64,000 nt of DNA from assembly GCF_008124625.1 (NCBI RefSeq), contig NZ_VNHM01000009.1, positions 81,882 to 145,881 of the forward strand. The letters run 5' to 3'. This document shows, in pieces, positions 1 to 9,352 of the stretch (the stretch's first letter is position 1; the number at the start of each line of letters is the position of its first letter). The notes below the pieces were generated by a model. The model was not told where the DNA came from. It worked only from the letters and a program-made list of their open reading frames with translations, and made no database searches. Made by a program: the position numbers and the translations under genes. Source of the DNA: Desulfallas thermosapovorans DSM 6562. Its GTDB lineage: Bacteria; Bacillota; Desulfotomaculia; Desulfotomaculales; Desulfallaceae.

Positions 1-539
1 TCCGGATTAACGTTATCCACAGTCGAAACGTATTTAGACTTGGTAGCTGTAGGTGTAGGTGCTGCCTTTGGTGGCGTATATGGCTTTGCGTACTGCTCCT
101 GGAACTGCTGCAGGTAACTTGTCTTTGGTCGCTGGGTGCCTCTTGATACCGGCTTAATAGTCGATAAGTCGCCCAGGCTATTTATAATTGAGGACACATA
201 GTTCCTGGTCTCGGCAAACGGTGGTATGCCGCCGTATTTCTCCACGTTTCCAGGCCCGGCATTATAGGCGGCCAAAGCAAGGTCAACGCGGCCAAACTTG
301 TCCAACTGTTGGCGTAGGTATTTGGCCCCGCCCTCAAGGTTCTGCTCCGGGTCCCACGGGTCGGTGACGCCGAGGCTTTTAGCCGTACCGGGCATGAGCT
401 GGGTTAAACCCATTGCACCGGCGGGGCTTTTGGCCTTTGGGTTAAAGTTGGATTCTTTCTTTACCAGCTCACGTAAAAGCTTTGGCGGCAGACCGTATTT
501 ATTCGCTTTTTCATAGATGAGCAAATCAAGGGATGCCAT
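1..539 (-). CDS. Phage lytic transglycosylase, SLT (GH23-like) domain, 3' end outside window
   Basis: The frame is open from an ATG at 539 to the window edge. The N-terminal 110 residues are a soluble lytic transglycosylase domain. Visible motifs are KKESNFNP, with the probable catalytic Glu at residue 29, then GAMGLTQLMPGTA, NLEGGAKYLRQQL and LALAAYNAGPG. After the domain the chain becomes Pro/Thr/Lys-rich. There is no signal peptide. It is the last late gene seen, directly downstream of two putative ejection proteins, so it probably acts as a virion-carried enzyme that opens peptidoglycan during DNA entry rather than as the lysis enzyme, which lies at 11289-12476. Family assignment is firm; the virion role is inferred from position. 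Confidence 0.9.
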   Translation of the reverse strand, partial: MASLDLLIYEKANKYGLPPKLLRELVKKESNFNPKAKSPAGAMGLTQLMPGTAKSLGVTDPWDPEQNLEGGAKYLRQQLDKFGRVDLALAAYNAGPGNVEKYGGIPPFAETRNYVSSIINSLGDLSTIKPVSRGTQRPKTSYLQQFQEQYAKPYTPPKAAPTPTATKSKYVSTVDNVNP

Positions 540-540
540 A

Positions 541-1164
541 TTAACCACCTATCATATCAAAGTATCCACGTATGGGATCGCCTTCCACCTGATACTTCCT
601 TACCCAGGGTTCTTCGCTGTATTCAGCATTTTTGGCTTCTTCCAGTAGCCTGTCGTAGGTGCTCTTACCCAATAGCCTTATAATGTCTGTGGCGTTTCTC
701 TCCAAGCTGGCTTTATAATCTTTGGGGCTGGCATAGTATTCACGTAATCCGTACAGGTCGGCCTCATAATCGTTTTTGGTGTAGTTGGCAGTATCTTTAC
801 CGCTTGATTCGTAAGCCTTAAACGCATCAATAGCCACTCTTTGAGTATCCAAACCCAACTGTGCGTCCTGGTAAGCTTTCTGCTGTTCAAGTTCCTGTTT
901 CGCTAAAGTGGGAGTACCGGCTGGAAACGGTATATAAACCGGGTTCTTCGCCCGGTGCGACCGTATTGCATTTAGAACGCTGCCTAAGTTCTGCTGCCAC
1001 GTTTTATTGGGCACCTCATCGCCGTAAGACACTCGCTGGTTGTCTGGCACCACATACACCGGAGGGTTAGTGCGCTGCTTTGCGTTTACAGCCGAATTTA
1101 CCAGCTCATTTTGAGGTTGCCTTGCATTTGTCAGTAAGCCTATCAACTCGTTAATATTGGCCAC
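541..1164 (-). CDS. Putative virion/ejection protein with YGDEVP...PAGTPTL segment
   Basis: About 207 residues. I prefer a GTG start at 1164 because AGGAGG lies 8 nt upstream; an in-frame GTG at 1173 overlaps that Shine-Dalgarno. No enzyme family is recognised. Residues about 45-90 contain QRVSYGDEVP, then SHRAKNPVYIPFPAGTPTL. The same two blocks occur in the exported protein at 31103-31564. The rest is helical and charged. The gene ends 1 nt before the transglycosylase start and follows the Gln/Ala-rich protein at 1181-2410, the usual setting of ejection proteins in short-tailed phages. Function is inferred from position only. Confidence 0.75.
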   Translation of the reverse strand: MANINELIGLLTNARQPQNELVNSAVNAKQRTNPPVYVVPDNQRVSYGDEVPNKTWQQNLGSVLNAIRSHRAKNPVYIPFPAGTPTLAKQELEQQKAYQDAQLGLDTQRVAIDAFKAYESSGKDTANYTKNDYEADLYGLREYYASPKDYKASLERNATDIIRLLGKSTYDRLLEEAKNAEYSEEPWVRKYQVEGDPIRGYFDMIGG

Positions 1165-1180
1165 AGTAGCCACCTCCTAT

Positions 1181-2410
1181 TTAAAACAAACCAGCAAGCG
1201 CACTTTCGGGGATATACCAGGCCCCGTTCTGGTTATACCCACCCATATTCTGCAACTGACTGGATGAATACCTTTTCCCGTTGATAATAACTTCCTTGGT
1301 TGCCGGATCCCAGTCAATACTGGCCCCTCGCTGTGCAGCGTAACTACGAATTGGCACCGCTGCTGCAGCAGAACTCGTCTGAGGTAAAGTAGCTTCCGGG
1401 ACCTGTCCCATAACCTGAGTCCAATCCAGTGGCTGTGCCTGCCTCTGCGCCTCGGTTAACCCAAAATAAGGCAATAGATTAAGACTATACTGCTGGCCAA
1501 ACTGCTGTGCCTGGGTAGCCATTTGCATAAGGTTTCTGGTTGCGTCCATAACCTGCTGCCAGTTGCCGACAGCCTGGGCCTGGGCAAGGTTCCGTAGTTC
1601 AGCCAACCGGTTAGCCTCTAAAGTGCCCAACCTTTCGGCAAGCTGTTCTCTTTTCTCCCCGGCCTGTTGTTCAGTAAGCGCCAGTGCCTGGGCAATAGCA
1701 TTTAACGCCGCCGTTTTCTTGGCTTGCTCAGTGGTGGCCTGCTCCATGATCGGAGCCTGCTGTTTATTGGTAAGCCATTCCACGGCCCCCGACCGGCCCC
1801 CGCCACGGGCGATAGCACTTTCCAGTGCCCGGGACGCCGCTTCCTGCAACATCCGGTTCACCGTGTCCTCAAAGCCGGCATAATTCGCTTCAATCTCCTG
1901 GCGTTGACTAGACGCCGCAGTCCTGGCCTGTTCAAGTGACCGGTCGATAGCTTGCAACAGCGGATTAATCTGCAAATTCGCCCACTGGCTGGCCTGCTGG
2001 GCCAGCTCCTGCTCAGACGGTGGTTCGTACTTCGGGAATTGGGACAAAGCGTCCCGGTACATCTGCTCATAGGGCATCAGGTACTCTTTTAGCGGGCCTG
2101 TTAGTTGGCCCAACACATCATCCATGCTTGTGGGCTTGTTATATACCGGTGCCGGGGAAGTGTTGTATTTGGGCGTTGAATTACTTGGCTTAGGGTAGCT
2201 TGGTTGCGATGAAGGTGTGCTACCCCCTACCCAGCCCTTGGATGTGCTCCATCCCGTTCCTGATGCAGTGCCCGATTTTAACTTTTTAGCCGCTGACAAT
2301 GCCTGCTGACCGTAAGGGTCTTGTTCAAGATACTTATAGTTGCTGGCCGGGACAAACTGACCGTTCTTGTAAATATTGCCCTTGCTGTCCACAGAATAAC
2401 TATGAGCCAT
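1181..2410 (-). CDS. Gln/Ala-rich putative ejection protein with C-terminal stalk-like motif
   Basis: 409 residues from the ATG at 2410, preceded by AGGTGG; an upstream in-frame start would run into the opposite-strand gene. The N-terminal third is rich in Ser, Pro and Tyr. Residues about 115-330 are a long Ala/Gln/Glu-rich helical region typical of internal virion proteins. The C-terminus has VPIRSYAAQRGASIDW followed by a DPATKEVIINGKRY hairpin and ends in a WYIPESALAGLF tail. This matches the core pattern of copper-amine-oxidase N-terminal (stalk) domains, also found in two exported prophage proteins at 2462-3403 and 31611-32180. It has no signal peptide. Role inferred as ejection or tail-associated. 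Confidence 0.75.
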   Translation of the reverse strand: MAHSYSVDSKGNIYKNGQFVPASNYKYLEQDPYGQQALSAAKKLKSGTASGTGWSTSKGWVGGSTPSSQPSYPKPSNSTPKYNTSPAPVYNKPTSMDDVLGQLTGPLKEYLMPYEQMYRDALSQFPKYEPPSEQELAQQASQWANLQINPLLQAIDRSLEQARTAASSQRQEIEANYAGFEDTVNRMLQEAASRALESAIARGGGRSGAVEWLTNKQQAPIMEQATTEQAKKTAALNAIAQALALTEQQAGEKREQLAERLGTLEANRLAELRNLAQAQAVGNWQQVMDATRNLMQMATQAQQFGQQYSLNLLPYFGLTEAQRQAQPLDWTQVMGQVPEATLPQTSSAAAAVPIRSYAAQRGASIDWDPATKEVIINGKRYSSSQLQNMGGYNQNGAWYIPESALAGLF

Positions 2411-2461
2411 GGTATTTAAACACCACCTGTGGTAAAATTTGTTCATAAAGGAGGGATGTCT

Positions 2462-3403
2462 ATGAAAATATGGCAAAGAAAACTTGCGTTGGCGTTGGTT
2501 TTGGTAATGGTGTTCATGTGTGTTAGTCCGGCAGTTGCTGTTATACCAAAAGATGCACTGGATGAAGTCACAAAAGGTGGTAAAAAGAGCACCGACTTAA
2601 TTACCCACAGCATTATTGACCTGGTTTACGTTTCTAGCGGCTCGGTGACAACTTACACATATAAAGGCGCTAACGAAGAATTAACCATTAACAAATTTAC
2701 CGTTACCCCGCAAAGTCCCACATCGGCAAGCCAAAAAATAACACCTTTTGTTTTTGAGTTAACCAATCAATATAGACCGGAAACGGATATAGCCGTCACA
2801 GCAGTAGGGCCAGACGACACAGTACACACTTATACCTACGGGAAATATAAAGATAATGCCATGTTGGCTATTATCACCGGATTACCCGATTGTCTAGGTA
2901 ACCCACCTGTCCATCTTGATAAAAGATCGAGTTCATGGACAAGTAAGTATTCCCCGGAAGAAATGACCAAAGAACCTGTTGTTTCGTTTGTGGTGACCAC
3001 TTTTGCATTAGATAGTACCACATACACTGTCACTAGCGATTCCGGCACAGTTGAAACTAAAACTATGGATGTGGAACCAATCGTGCAGGATGAAAGAACT
3101 TTCGTTCCGATACGTTACCTCTCATACGCCCTGGGTGCGACTGAAGATGATGTCGCCTGGGATAATGTCGCCAAAACAGCCAGTATAGAAATCGGCGAAA
3201 TCACCGAAACATTAACAGTCGGATCAACTACCTTACTGGTTAACAACAATCCCGTTGAAATGGACACCGCCCCGTTCATCGAGAACGGTCGGGTATTTTT
3301 ACCGGCCCGGTGGATAGCTGAACCTTTTGGTGCGGAAGTCGAATGGAACACCGAAGGTCAGCAAACCATTATAAAGATTCCTTTGCTACCGGATCAGGAA
3401 TAA
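2462..3403 (+). CDS. Exported stalk-domain (copper amine oxidase N-terminal-like) protein, prophage moron
   Basis: About 313 residues from ATG 2462, 7 nt after AAAGGAGG; ATG 2456 is too close to that site. The first 25 residues form a signal peptide (Lys/Arg, a hydrophobic run, then AVA). The middle, residues about 30-205, is beta-rich and unassigned. The C-terminal 100 residues hold two stalk repeats, FVPIRYLSYALGA...VAWD and FLPARWIAEPFGAEVEW. The gene is plus-strand inside a minus-strand late operon, and its 3' end overlaps the gene at 3369-3632 by 35 bp. Position and orientation suggest an independently expressed lysogenic-conversion gene. The domain is non-catalytic and often seen in Firmicutes surface proteins. 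Confidence 0.85.
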   Translation: MKIWQRKLALALVLVMVFMCVSPAVAVIPKDALDEVTKGGKKSTDLITHSIIDLVYVSSGSVTTYTYKGANEELTINKFTVTPQSPTSASQKITPFVFELTNQYRPETDIAVTAVGPDDTVHTYTYGKYKDNAMLAIITGLPDCLGNPPVHLDKRSSSWTSKYSPEEMTKEPVVSFVVTTFALDSTTYTVTSDSGTVETKTMDVEPIVQDERTFVPIRYLSYALGATEDDVAWDNVAKTASIEIGEITETLTVGSTTLLVNNNPVEMDTAPFIENGRVFLPARWIAEPFGAEVEWNTEGQQTIIKIPLLPDQE

Positions 3404-3632
3404 CAGGAGCAGGGTCAATTACTGGCTCTGCTTTTTCATCCAGAGCATCAAGCATTGCCTTAATTTCTTCTGCCCTGCGCTTTAAAGATTTTACCTGCCT
3501 TACTATGCTTGCCAGCTCTATTTTAAGAGATTGTTTTATCTCATTTACTCTGTTGGTATCGGTAACTTGTATTTCTTCTTTTCTTATAAATACACCTTTT
3601 TCGGCATTAAACTCAATCCGTTTACCCATCAT
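3369..3632 (-). CDS. Small coiled-coil phage protein
   Basis: 87 residues, starting MMGKRIEF. The start codon overlaps the stop of the large fibre gene in an ATGA arrangement, so the two are translationally coupled. Residues about 25-70 are a heptad-like charged helix, followed by a Pro-rich tail. Its last 35 bp are antisense to the end of the exported stalk-domain gene. It could be a fibre chaperone or trimerisation helper, judged only from its place directly after the fibre gene. No family recognised. Confidence 0.7.
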   Translation of the reverse strand: MMGKRIEFNAEKGVFIRKEEIQVTDTNRVNEIKQSLKIELASIVRQVKSLKRRAEEIKAMLDALDEKAEPVIDPAPVIPDPVAKESL

Positions 3633-6600
3633 AGTAATTCATCCTCCCAACCGGAAGTTAACACCGTTTCATCAATTTCAATCTCTATTAGTTGCATGTA
3701 TTCATCTTCCCAGTTAGACTCCAATAAGTCTAAATTATAATCGCTGTACGGCTCCAACCAATTATTTTCAAACCCTCTACGGAGAGCTGATAGTCTCCAA
3801 AAAAATTGTCCATTGCTTCCCGCTAGGTCACGGAAAACAAGATATGTGTCTCCTATTTCAGCTACATAAAGTCCAGGCATGGAGGACATATAAGGGGTGG
3901 CATGAACTAACCACCTATAATCATCACTATGAGGCACCACACATTCCAAGAATATCGGGTCAATTTCTACTTTGCACTCGCCGTTTTCAAGTTGCGCTAT
4001 ATCTTCAATTTCAAACCTGATATCTGGAGATTCCCTGGCAGACAGTATCCTTCTTCCATAATTATCTGTGAATTGAACAGCATTTTTTTCACCTGTTACA
4101 TAAAGATTTTCAATATCTGCGTCACCATCTACCTCTAGGTAATCATACACTCTAGTAAACATTCCAAAGTTTTTAACACCTAAAGTTATACGGTCCCCAA
4201 TAAGTATCAAATCTTTATGATTTGTATTATTATCCTCAGCACTTATAACTAATCCATCACCCAAACCATATGGGCCTGTATCTTTGTACGCCGCAATGTA
4301 TCCTTTTCGACTACCATCGTTTGCATCATAAAACTCTACAATACCGCCTGTACCTCCGGTTATACCGATATTCTGTGATGTCCATATGTTTAACGCCGGT
4401 TTATTGTTTCTGATTACTTCAATAGGAGAATTACCACTACCTATTTGTACATAACTGGAAGACGCTTCATCACCAGACTGGAATCTGGTACCAAATATTT
4501 GTGATCCTCTTATTATACTACCTTCTATTTCTCCGCTCTTACTGGCAATACCAAACTTGCGAATACTTGGTTGTAAGTGGCCGTCGCAGGACATGAGGTA
4601 GGTGGTTGCGTCGTCCACCGAGAGGGGGAGGCCGCTGTTATACTCCGCCTGGTGCTCGGCCAGGGTGCGCAGGATATTTGAGAACCTAACATCATGGATG
4701 ATACCATCTGCCTGCCCATGTCCACCGGTGAAGTAGCCTATACACATCTCAGTTGGCATGGTTCCTGCTGGTGGCACATAGCTACTGGTGCCGATCAGTT
4801 GACCGTTCTTCATCAGATAGAACGTCGACCCATCCCCAGTAATAGTTATGTGATACGTCTTACCTGGTACCAGAACCTCGGAATCCGTGATAAAGTATGT
4901 GACATTCTCACTGCGCAACCTTGCCTGCAACCTACCATCTGTCATGACATATAGCGCATAGTTGTTGGCTAGGTCAGGATACCCGAGATCTATCCTCCAT
5001 AGGTGTGGTGTGTTAGCCATACCCCAACTACACGTTGGAGTATATATCATGTCCATGGCCCATGCACCAGGATTGAATACGTTCTCCGTGGGCACATTAA
5101 GCTTCTCTCCGTACCTAATGCCATTCACAAAGGAAGTGGCCATAGGGAGAAGCTCAACCTGCACGAAATCAACTTCAATCGGTCTCTTTGAGAACGAGAA
5201 TATCCTGAAGTTGAATGAGCTCGGAGGAGTACCCGTATTCATACCGTCACGTTTAAACGTGGCGAATGTTGTGCATATCTGGGTACTTGGTATAGTCAAC
5301 TGTTGGTCATTGCTGTCATAACCAGTCCCTGAGAAGTCCACATACAAAGATCCATTTGCACCCGGATCAGACTCGTCTGTGTACCTAGCCCTCACGGAGA
5401 ATGACACTGCTGTGTTAGCTGGCACATTGGTCATTACGCACTGCGCTATAGCCACGGATGAACCATCTGGGCTTTGCAACCTTAACTTACCACCAGATAC
5501 AGAAGTATTGGGATTCAGGCTCCACCCGGTTGCATCTGAGAAGTCTGCTGTGGCCCCAGCATTGGTTTTGACAAGGTTGGAGGTGCTTTCCTCCACCATC
5601 ACGCCCTGCTGGACATAGTAAACAGAAAAGTCAAGATAACGATCTGAACCAGTAGAACCGTGATGTCGCAACCCAACGCCGCCGCCCGTGAAGGTGGTGT
5701 CGGTGACGCTGATAACCTTCACGCCGTCAAAGTAGGCTTCGAGGCGGGAGCCGTGCAGGGTGAACTTGATTTGTTTGGACGTGCCACGGGGCCAAGTTAC
5801 GTCAGCATAAGCCAACGATGTATACGTTCCGCCAACACGCTTATAAAGCCTAATATTTTGCGTTGGGGCAACCCCTGAATCATCATACAAGGCCAACAGG
5901 TAATAATTGTTGTTATCCTGATACCGTGCAATAATCCCGCCATCCTGCGCCTGGTCGCTGGTCAATACAATCTCACAGTCCTGCAACAGTAGGTCATTCT
6001 TTATCAGCGTTGCCTGACTACCACCCGTCCCCGTCAGCACCCCGCCTGATACCGCCCACGTCGCCGGACTATCCCCGCCGCTGGTATATTGCGAAAGCTG
6101 GTTGGTGTCGAAGGTGTCCTGCCATACCGGATAGGGTAAAGCGGTATACTCGTAACGGGGTTGGTCAGCCGCAACCTGCGTGCCGTCCTGCTTGTAGGCA
6201 ACACTGTTGCGAGTGAAGGTGGCAGTTTGGGGGCCAAGTCCTTCGTAGTGACCTATCTGTACCACAGAATTGCCGGATTCATCCTTGCCTACAATATTGA
6301 CGAGACCGGCAAGTATCTCACCGCCGATAATCTTGTTTCCAATTATACCATTAGCACTAATGTGGTCAGATGTGATTGCCCCAGCCATAATATGCTGGGC
6401 GGCTATAGCATTGGCCGCTATAGCCTCCGCCCCTACTGCCCCCGCCGCTATTTTATCAGAACTTATCGAACCAGCTAAAATCTTATTGCCCGTGATGGCA
6501 TTAGCGGCAATAGCATCGGCCATGATGGATTCAGGGACAATCAACCCTCCATCAACCACAGAAGCTGTTGGAACAGTCATGTGGGTGCCATTTTTATTGA

Positions 6601-7936
6601 GTAAAACTAAAACGTCATCCTCGGTAAGTTCAGGTAATGTATTAGAAGACTGCAATTCATACGGTTTATCAAAATCCCACCAAACGTAAGTACCGTTTGT
6701 GTATCCATCAGCAATGTCATACATCATGCCCTGGTATCCAATGGATAAATTCTCCCACTGGATATATCCCGACTGTGGAGTGTTATCATAAACAACATAC
6801 TTACCTTCTTTATCCCTAAGGGTCAAATCAAATGACAGTTTGCAAGTGGTATAACCATCTTTAGGTAGTGGTTGATTACTGACATAGGCATCGGCGATTT
6901 CTTCGTCAGTTAGAGCACGGTTAGAGATACGGAGGTCGTCGATCAAGCTTGAATAAACACTATTACTATCAAACCTACCAATTTGTGCTATTGAAGGCAA
7001 TGATGATGGTAGGTTTGTAGTCACTTCAATCAATTTGACGGCATCAACATAAACCTTAGCCACAGTACCGTCCCAAGAAAGCGCCCAATAGTGCCATCCA
7101 GTTACGTCAGGTATACTTGATGATGAGTATGCGGTCCGTTGGGTGCCATCAAACCACGACAACAAAGCACGGCTATTAGCCCCAATTGAGACATAAAATT
7201 TCGGCCAAGCAGAAAATAATACATGGTTTCGATTAAACTCAAAACTCTTTTTACAAAAAAATTCAACCGTCCATGGCCCGGAATCAGTTAACACCTCTGC
7301 CGTAGGAATGGTCAATACTTCTGGGTCGCGGGTGCCTGGCGTGAAGGAGGTGGCGTATGATTTTAGCTCCACCTGAGGAAGTGCAAATTCACATTCCCCG
7401 GGTGCGTTATCTATCCATACAAAAACACTTCCACCACCAGACAATGTATTAGGAGAACCATCATGTGTAGTTGTAATGCGAACCCATTCACCTAATGGCA
7501 AGTCAGACAGGTTAAAAAACTTTTGACTAGTAATAAGCCCTCCGCCACTGCGTTGGGCATCAACATACATACATGCAATTCTACCTGTTGAAGATAACGC
7601 CCGCACATAAATCGAGTGGTTATAAACAGAACCAGTCATTCCAGAGAGAAAACCTTTTTTCCCGTATCGTCCCGTGCCTGTGTCTGTTTTCTTTAATCTT
7701 AATACTTTACCTCTTAATTCATCCTGTCGAAAATACATCTCACCGATAGATTCGCCATCAGTATAATTAACCCAACTTTCAAAATCTACCGTTGTTAACC
7801 TATTCGTCGTCCCTTCCTCCACCATTATGGCCTGACCAAACTTGCCATTCTCAAACCGGGGAACGTTGGGGCGAACCAGTGTACCGTCTGAAAGATAAGC
7901 ATCTGAGTCTCTGGTAAAACTTGCTGTCACGGGCAT
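3629..7936 (-). CDS. Large modular tail fibre / receptor-binding protein with LamG-like domains
   Basis: 1435 residues. Order seen: an N-terminal module starting PVTASFTRDSDAYLSDGT; a concanavalin-A/LamG-like sandwich at about 220-350 ending DDLRISNRALTDEEIADAY; a module at about 395-470 with YGQ/YWD/PEL-DDVLV features shared with the 316-residue fibre; and an Ile/Ala heptad-like repeat at about 470-545 (AGSISSDKIAAGA and similar). A second copy of the N-terminal module starts at about 570 (ATFTRNSVAYKQDGT), followed by a second beta-sandwich near 605-780 and another LamG-like domain in the C-terminal half. The C-terminus has a fibre-tip-like segment (AQLENGECKVEIDPIFLE). It is probably the host-surface carbohydrate binding fibre. 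Confidence 0.85.
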   Translation of the reverse strand: MPVTASFTRDSDAYLSDGTLVRPNVPRFENGKFGQAIMVEEGTTNRLTTVDFESWVNYTDGESIGEMYFRQDELRGKVLRLKKTDTGTGRYGKKGFLSGMTGSVYNHSIYVRALSSTGRIACMYVDAQRSGGGLITSQKFFNLSDLPLGEWVRITTTHDGSPNTLSGGGSVFVWIDNAPGECEFALPQVELKSYATSFTPGTRDPEVLTIPTAEVLTDSGPWTVEFFCKKSFEFNRNHVLFSAWPKFYVSIGANSRALLSWFDGTQRTAYSSSSIPDVTGWHYWALSWDGTVAKVYVDAVKLIEVTTNLPSSLPSIAQIGRFDSNSVYSSLIDDLRISNRALTDEEIADAYVSNQPLPKDGYTTCKLSFDLTLRDKEGKYVVYDNTPQSGYIQWENLSIGYQGMMYDIADGYTNGTYVWWDFDKPYELQSSNTLPELTEDDVLVLLNKNGTHMTVPTASVVDGGLIVPESIMADAIAANAITGNKILAGSISSDKIAAGAVGAEAIAANAIAAQHIMAGAITSDHISANGIIGNKIIGGEILAGLVNIVGKDESGNSVVQIGHYEGLGPQTATFTRNSVAYKQDGTQVAADQPRYEYTALPYPVWQDTFDTNQLSQYTSGGDSPATWAVSGGVLTGTGGSQATLIKNDLLLQDCEIVLTSDQAQDGGIIARYQDNNNYYLLALYDDSGVAPTQNIRLYKRVGGTYTSLAYADVTWPRGTSKQIKFTLHGSRLEAYFDGVKVISVTDTTFTGGGVGLRHHGSTGSDRYLDFSVYYVQQGVMVEESTSNLVKTNAGATADFSDATGWSLNPNTSVSGGKLRLQSPDGSSVAIAQCVMTNVPANTAVSFSVRARYTDESDPGANGSLYVDFSGTGYDSNDQQLTIPSTQICTTFATFKRDGMNTGTPPSSFNFRIFSFSKRPIEVDFVQVELLPMATSFVNGIRYGEKLNVPTENVFNPGAWAMDMIYTPTCSWGMANTPHLWRIDLGYPDLANNYALYVMTDGRLQARLRSENVTYFITDSEVLVPGKTYHITITGDGSTFYLMKNGQLIGTSSYVPPAGTMPTEMCIGYFTGGHGQADGIIHDVRFSNILRTLAEHQAEYNSGLPLSVDDATTYLMSCDGHLQPSIRKFGIASKSGEIEGSIIRGSQIFGTRFQSGDEASSSYVQIGSGNSPIEVIRNNKPALNIWTSQNIGITGGTGGIVEFYDANDGSRKGYIAAYKDTGPYGLGDGLVISAEDNNTNHKDLILIGDRITLGVKNFGMFTRVYDYLEVDGDADIENLYVTGEKNAVQFTDNYGRRILSARESPDIRFEIEDIAQLENGECKVEIDPIFLECVVPHSDDYRWLVHATPYMSSMPGLYVAEIGDTYLVFRDLAGSNGQFFWRLSALRRGFENNWLEPYSDYNLDLLESNWEDEYMQLIEIEIDETVLTSGWEDELL

Positions 7937-7950
7937 TTTTTTTCACCACA

Positions 7951-8901
7951 CTAATAAAGCATATGTTGTGCAATGTTTAGGTTGCTTTCTCCAATAGCAC
8001 CTGCCCCTATTTTAGAGCCGGTTATAGCACCATCCTTTATGGCTCCTGCTTCAACAACGCCGGTTCCGAAAATAGAACTGTTATTTATAGCACCAGCCGC
8101 AATCTTACCAGCCTTAACAGCCCCATCAGCTATCTTGGCGTCCGTTACGGAATTACTAGCCAAAGCTGTTGAATTTACAACGCCGGAGCCAAACAGCGAA
8201 GCCGCATTTATAGCCCCTGAGGCAATCTTACCTGCTATAACCGCCCCGCTGGACAACTGTGCACTACCCACAGTACCATTCATCAATGCTGACCCAGAAA
8301 TCAATTTTCCGGGTGCCAATAATACGTTCGGATGGCCACCCTCATTTATACAAACTAATACATCGTCCGCATCTAATTCCGGTTGTGTATCACTGGTTTT
8401 AAATTGTGTAGGAGTGTCATTATCCCAATAAATGTACTTCTTATCTGTATTACCATCTTGAATGGTGTGGTCTTGACCTTTGTAAACAATATGACACCCA
8501 GCCCAAGAAACACTTCCAGCACTTGGTGAGTTAGCTGTAAAAGAATAGCCGTCCAGTATGTGAGTTGCTAAATTCAAATCCCTTGAACCCACCCTGTTTA
8601 CCGGCTTACCCTCGGCACGGTCAAGCACTTCATACAACAGATTAATTCTGTAATCAACGTCATGTAGTAAGGCTTTTAACCTGGAATCCAAAGCTTTTTC
8701 CACAGCCTTGTCGATACTGTTATCTTCAGAAATTTCGGGTTTAACATCAATACATTCCTGTTGGCCTGTATCAGAAGTATCTAGCATGGAATTAGACACT
8801 TCCTCAACCATCCGGCTAACCAGCTTTACTGCACCGTTTAACATTTTTTCGCGTTCACGCATAATCAAAGCCTGAGTGCTTTGTGGTAACATTATGTTCA
8901 T
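7951..8901 (-). CDS. Tail fibre protein with Ile/Ala beta-repeat C-terminus
   Basis: 316 residues. The N-terminal 100 are helical. Residues about 115-205 (YKGQDH..YIYWDND..PELDADDVLV) resemble residues about 400-455 of the 1435-residue fibre. The last 110 residues are repeats of the form AxxxxVTDAKIADGAVKAGKI, typical of phage fibre shafts. The final residues, HMLY, resemble the HRLY end of the neighbouring 141-residue protein, suggesting a common connecting C-terminus. It lies between the two other fibre genes in the late operon. Confidence 0.8.
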   Translation of the reverse strand: MNIMLPQSTQALIMREREKMLNGAVKLVSRMVEEVSNSMLDTSDTGQQECIDVKPEISEDNSIDKAVEKALDSRLKALLHDVDYRINLLYEVLDRAEGKPVNRVGSRDLNLATHILDGYSFTANSPSAGSVSWAGCHIVYKGQDHTIQDGNTDKKYIYWDNDTPTQFKTSDTQPELDADDVLVCINEGGHPNVLLAPGKLISGSALMNGTVGSAQLSSGAVIAGKIASGAINAASLFGSGVVNSTALASNSVTDAKIADGAVKAGKIAAGAINNSSIFGTGVVEAGAIKDGAITGSKIGAGAIGESNLNIAQHMLY

Positions 8902-8914
8902 TATCCATAACCCC

Positions 8915-9340
8915 CTAATACAGTCTATGAGTAGACCAGTTTGCTTTTTGATCTAAGACGGCCTCAGCCGCCAACTTCATATTGGTAATTGCCCCATCAG
9001 CAATGTGAGGGGTTTTAATGGCCCCGACAGCAATTTTTGCTTCGGTAACCGCCTGTTCAGCCAACTGCAATTCGTGCTGGAGGCCAACCAATTTATCACT
9101 CAGCTTACTTGTATCAAAAGTGCCATCCTCGTTAATACTACCTGACCTGTCCCACACATTGGCACGGGAAGGCAGATCCTTTACCGCCCCGCCGGTGGCT
9201 TGCTTGGCGTAAAGCTGTAACTGGCTTAACATCCGTTCCACTTCAATAAAACAACGCTGCACTGCCAAAGCGAAATCCTCGGGCCGGGTGTGGTCAAAAA
9301 ACCTCACCGGTAACTGAAAAACATCCTGCTCACGTGCCAT
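8915..9340 (-). CDS. Small tail/fibre-connector protein
   Basis: 141 residues. The N-terminus (FQLPVRFFDHTRPEDFALAV) is globular, followed by a helical stretch and a short copy of the fibre repeat (VGAIKTPHIADGAITNMKLA). It ends WSTHRLY, similar to the end of the adjacent fibre. It sits between the gp10-like protein and the fibres, the expected place for a protein joining fibres to the tail. The repeats support a fibre-related role; the exact function is unknown. Confidence 0.7.
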   Translation of the reverse strand: MAREQDVFQLPVRFFDHTRPEDFALAVQRCFIEVERMLSQLQLYAKQATGGAVKDLPSRANVWDRSGSINEDGTFDTSKLSDKLVGLQHELQLAEQAVTEAKIAVGAIKTPHIADGAITNMKLAAEAVLDQKANWSTHRLY

Positions 9341-9352
9341 CTATAACACCTC

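Noticed and set aside
1563..2070. Frames opposite the ejection protein
   Set aside because: They arise from Ala/Gln codon bias of the real gene and lack ribosome sites.
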